In this document: positions 60,901 to 64,000 of the stretch, one piece after another | Position numbering within the stretch: position 1 is the first letter of the stretch | Layout: every line of letters starts with the position of its first letter | NCBI GenBank assembly: GCA_954871525.1 | Contig: OX940864.1 | Span: forward strand, 11,402,001 to 11,466,000 | Direction of reading: 5' to 3' | From: Parietaria judaica | Taxonomy: Eukaryota > Streptophyta > Magnoliopsida > Rosales > Urticaceae | Length of the DNA stretch: 64,000 nt | Notes under the pieces: generated by a model | The model's input: the letters and a program-made list of their open reading frames with translations, nothing else | What the model was told of the DNA's origin: nothing | The model's database searches: none | Position numbers and translations under genes: made by a program

Positions 60901-63900
60901 TCCTCCTTATCTTCCATGTAAATTATATATATATATATATAAATATATAATGGTATATATATATTATATCTACAAACTATATTTGTATATAATGATATTC
61001 TCTCACTTTGTTAGCGACGATGCTATCCTATTGCCGCATGACCTACCTTCCCATGTCATATCTCTACGGGAAGAAATTTGTGGCTCCTATCACACCTTTG
61101 ATCCAACGGTTGAGAGAGGAGATCTACGACGAGCCCTACCGTCAGATCAAGTGGAGTAAAATGCGCCACGTATGCGCCGACACGGATAGTTACTACCCCC
61201 CCGGTAGACTGCAAAAGCTTTTATGGAATAGCGTATACCATGTTACGGAGCCTCTGGCCAGAATGTGGCCATTTAGCAAGATGAGAGAGAGGGGTGTCGA
61301 GAGAGCAATAAAGCTCGTTCATTACGAAGACGAGCACAGCCGATACATCACGATTGGATGCGTCGAGAAGCCTCTCAACATGCTTGCATGTTGGGTTGAG
61401 GATCCTCAAAGCGACGCTTTCAAAAAGCACATTGCTAGACTCGCCGACTTCTTCTGGGTCGCGGAAGACGGTATTAGTATACAAGTAAGACACTAGTATT
61501 ATTTATGTATTTATTTGGTACTAATTAGCTCTAAATATTTAACTTATATTATTTTTGGAAAGCGATAAGTGAAATGAATCAGATAATAGGTGAGAGTTAA
61601 TAGTTTTAAATTTTTTATATAAAAATATGATATATGTATATTATGATTGAATATAAAAATATTCAGATGTACAAAGTAAATTACACACTAAGCACTTTAC
61701 TATATATTTAAATGTATAATTAAATATTCAGATATGCATTCAAATCGAAAGCTCTAATCTGTGGAGAAATTGGATTTGTAGAGTTTCGGTTGCCAGACGT
61801 GGGATTGCAGTTTCTCCGTTCAGGCTCTCCTAGCCGCCGCTATCAGCGATGAAACTGCCCCCATCTTAAAGAAAGCACACGACTTTCTCAAGAATTCCCA
61901 AATCCGAGAGGATCTTCCCGATCGCCTAGGCCATTACCGCCACATTTCCAAGGGAGCGTGGACGTTATCCGACAGAGACAATGGCTGGCAAGTCTCTGAT
62001 TGCACGGCCGAAGCTCTCCAGGTTCTCTCCGATACACAAATAATAATGTCTTCTCGTGAAATATAGATATATGGAACCATAACTGAAGTTAATGAATATC
62101 GATTATATACTATATACAGTAAAAGCTCTATAAATTAATAGTGCTGGGATCGTCAAAATTTATTATATTATAGAATTATTAATTTATAAAGTATTAGTTA
62201 TATAATCATTATAATTAGAAAAAAAAATCGTATATAACATGTCAAGAATATTGTAATAATTAATACATAGTTTGAAGATGATATTACTTAAATAGAGCTT
62301 GTTTCATACAATGGTGCAATTGTAGCGACAGTCACTTTGAACAATTTTTTGTTACATTATGAAACTACAAGACCAGACCTTCTTAATGTCACTCAAAAGC
62401 TTAGAGTTAAAGTTGAAGTATACATAAATTTCAAAAATAAGCAAATAACTTCATAATCATATTTTAAAAATACTACGTGATTAGTTAATTAGTGTATATT
62501 ATTTCTATTTAATACGATTTCTTAATTATTTATGCAATGCTATATTTTATTTACAGTGATTTCATAATTACATATCTAATATTATTATTTTTATGTTGAA
62601 TTATTAATTTATATATCAATTGAGACCTATATACTTATAAGAAAATTATTATCTTATAAACCTAGCGAATTATTAATTTAGCTAACTAGTTAGATCTGAG
62701 TCGGGACCGGACAAAATTATTATTTAATTGAGATTATTAATTTATCGAGTTATAATTTATGAGGTTCTATTGTATGTAGTGCTGTCTATTGCTGTCAATG
62801 ATGTCACCAGATCTTGTGGGAGAGCCAATGGCAACGGAACACCTGTTCGATTCTGTCAACGTTTTACTTTCATTACAAGTGAGAAATTAAACTTTCTTCA
62901 TAATCACCCATTATAATTTATAATACAAGTTATATATTTATTAAAGTTCAGACATCAAGATTTATAGGAAAATTTACGGCGAAAGTCATCGAAATCACCA
63001 GTTTCTTATAAATAAGTCACTAATTTTTTTTAATTTTTTTTTTGCGGCGAGAGTCACTATCGTCATATTTTTTATTGCAAATACACGCTTACAACGATAA
63101 ATTCCACATTTTTCACAATGTTTGACGTGCCACATCACTTTATCGTCCTCCCGACCGCAAACTATTGCCTGTAGTAGCTCTCATCGCCGGAATGCGCCTG
63201 AATACGGGTAGTAGAAAATGGCCGGGAGGACAATTGAGAAAGGCTCACATATGACATATGTAAGTATATGTAGTGATGTGGCGCGTCTAACATGGCAAAA
63301 AACAAAATTGTGGCATTTAACGTTGTAAGGGTGTATTTGCAATAAAAATGTGATGTTAGCGATTTTCGCTGCCAAAAAATGAATTTAGTGACTTACCTAT
63401 AAAAAATTGATGACTTCTATGACTTTCTCTGCTAAAATATGAGTTTAGTGACTTATTTGTAAAAAAAAATGATGAGTTCAATGACTTTCGCCGGAAATTT
63501 CCCTGATTTATATACTAACGGAAACTCTTTTCCTGAGAATAGAGCTCCAACGGTGGCGTTTCAGTGTGGGAGCCTGCTCGAGGTGCAAAGTGGTTGGAGG
63601 TACAATAAAAAAAAAAAAAGACCCATTTTTCGATGATCGGAGAGCCGACTTATAAAATAGTGAAAAGGGACGGCCTGTTTCTGCCCCCTCCACCGCACGA
63701 GTTTTCATTTTTGTCAAAGTTTTTTCCTACTTGTAAATACAATTATCCGCTTCTAAGACTCGTATCCTGGGTCCGCCATGGACTTAGACGAGACTGCGAA
63801 GTATATGCATTTTGAATTTCAAGATTTCCATCGTTTTCCTTTCTTACTTTTCGCAGTTGCTCAACCCTGTGGAGATTATGAAGGACCTTGTAATCGAATA

Positions 63901-63903
63901 CGA
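57935..63903 (+). CDS. Oxidosqualene cyclase (triterpene synthase), 5' part, nine exons, runs off the window
   Basis: Exons 57935-58135, 58738-58923, 59988-60275, 60830-60917, 61015-61484, 61782-62021, 62780-62878, 63543-63599 and 63857-63903 keep one frame and encode about 559 of the roughly 760 residues usual for the family. The enzyme class cyclises 2,3-oxidosqualene to sterol or triterpene skeletons at the ER membrane. Visible signatures: start [20 protein letters not shown], a QW-type motif (QNDDGGWG), the catalytic acid motif DCTAE (484-488), and MLSYCR (257-262) where beta-amyrin synthases have MWCYCR. The Leu at that site is the lupeol-synthase state. The usual GHWPAE after exon 2's SALQ is GHWSGL here. 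These changes and the 5' intron-rich structure suggest a diverged specialised-metabolism enzyme, not cycloartenol synthase. The product cannot be named. The 3' exons lie beyond 64000. Confidence 0.9.
62958..63512. mobile_element. Mutator-like MITE in oxidosqualene cyclase intron 7
   Basis: The element at 62967-63503 has long imperfect inverted repeats over more than 150 bp per arm. Shared blocks are GGCGAAAGTCAT, AAATAAGTCACTAA, ATTGCAAATACAC and CGCCACATCACT or its variants. Flanking 9-bp words AGATTTATA (62958-62966) and TGATTTATA (63504-63512) differ by one base, fitting a Mutator-type target duplication. It fills 537 of the 664 bases of the intron and ends 39 bases before exon 8. Confidence 0.7.
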
Positions 63904-64000
63904 GTAAGCAAAAACAATATATTAATTCCCTCATGTGTCTCTATCACATACCTTCATACCATATTATATATATATATATATATATTTATATGTTTGTATT
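63904..64000. other. Start of cyclase intron 9, cut by the window edge
   Basis: It begins with the donor GTAAGC and contains a TA run at about 63965-63985. The next coding exon is outside the window. Confidence 0.7.

Noticed and set aside
57935..63903. Calling the cyclase a pseudogene because the terminal frame hits a stop after IEYE
   Set aside because: The GAGTAAG there is a normal splice donor in phase 2; all nine visible exons are open and in phase.

Overview
The window is nuclear DNA from a dicot plant. It has intron-rich genes with GT-AG splice sites, AT-rich intergenic DNA, TTTAGGG-type telomeric repeats, and CACTA, Mutator-like and foldback transposable elements. The species cannot be named from sequence alone. 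From memory, the ARM-repeat, DREB2F-like and adenylosuccinate synthetase genes resemble Arabidopsis At3g57570, At3g57600 and At3g57610, and they occur here in the same order, so the window looks like a conserved eudicot block expanded by transposons.

Layout, left to right. A single-exon DYW-type PPR gene (MEF1-like mitochondrial RNA editing factor) lies on the minus strand at 360-2153. A 23-exon ARM-repeat gene spans 4416-11601; all my exon joins keep one frame, giving 1075 aa. From 11.6 to 22.7 kb there are repeats, two Mutator-like insertions with 9-bp target duplications, simple repeats and one small conserved-looking 66-aa gene (17011-17211). A complete 12,039-bp CACTA transposon occupies 22684-34722 with TCT target duplications. 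It carries a plant-transposon-protein ORF, a TNP2/TNPD transposase and a Transposase_24/ULP1-like protease gene, each interrupted by at least one lesion. It also holds five islands of paired GCCGCGGC octamers and a telomere-repeat array. A PHD-Myb TRF-like gene (36051-39146) and a DREB2F-like AP2 gene (41677-42609) follow. A SMUBP-2-like helicase (43830-48888) and adenylosuccinate synthetase (49698-52303) lie on the minus strand. A repeat-rich 5.6-kb stretch precedes an oxidosqualene cyclase gene (57935 onward) that runs off the right edge after nine exons.

The host genes are not a functional cluster: they cover organelle RNA editing, an uncharacterised scaffold, chromatin or telomere binding, stress transcription, nucleic-acid unwinding, purine synthesis and triterpene synthesis. 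The most unusual part is the CACTA element. Its putative protein-binding octamers sit two helical turns apart in islands between its genes as well as near its ends. It also contains a higher-order repeat built from telomeric units, and it carries a protease domain with an apparently complete His-Asp-Gln-Cys set.
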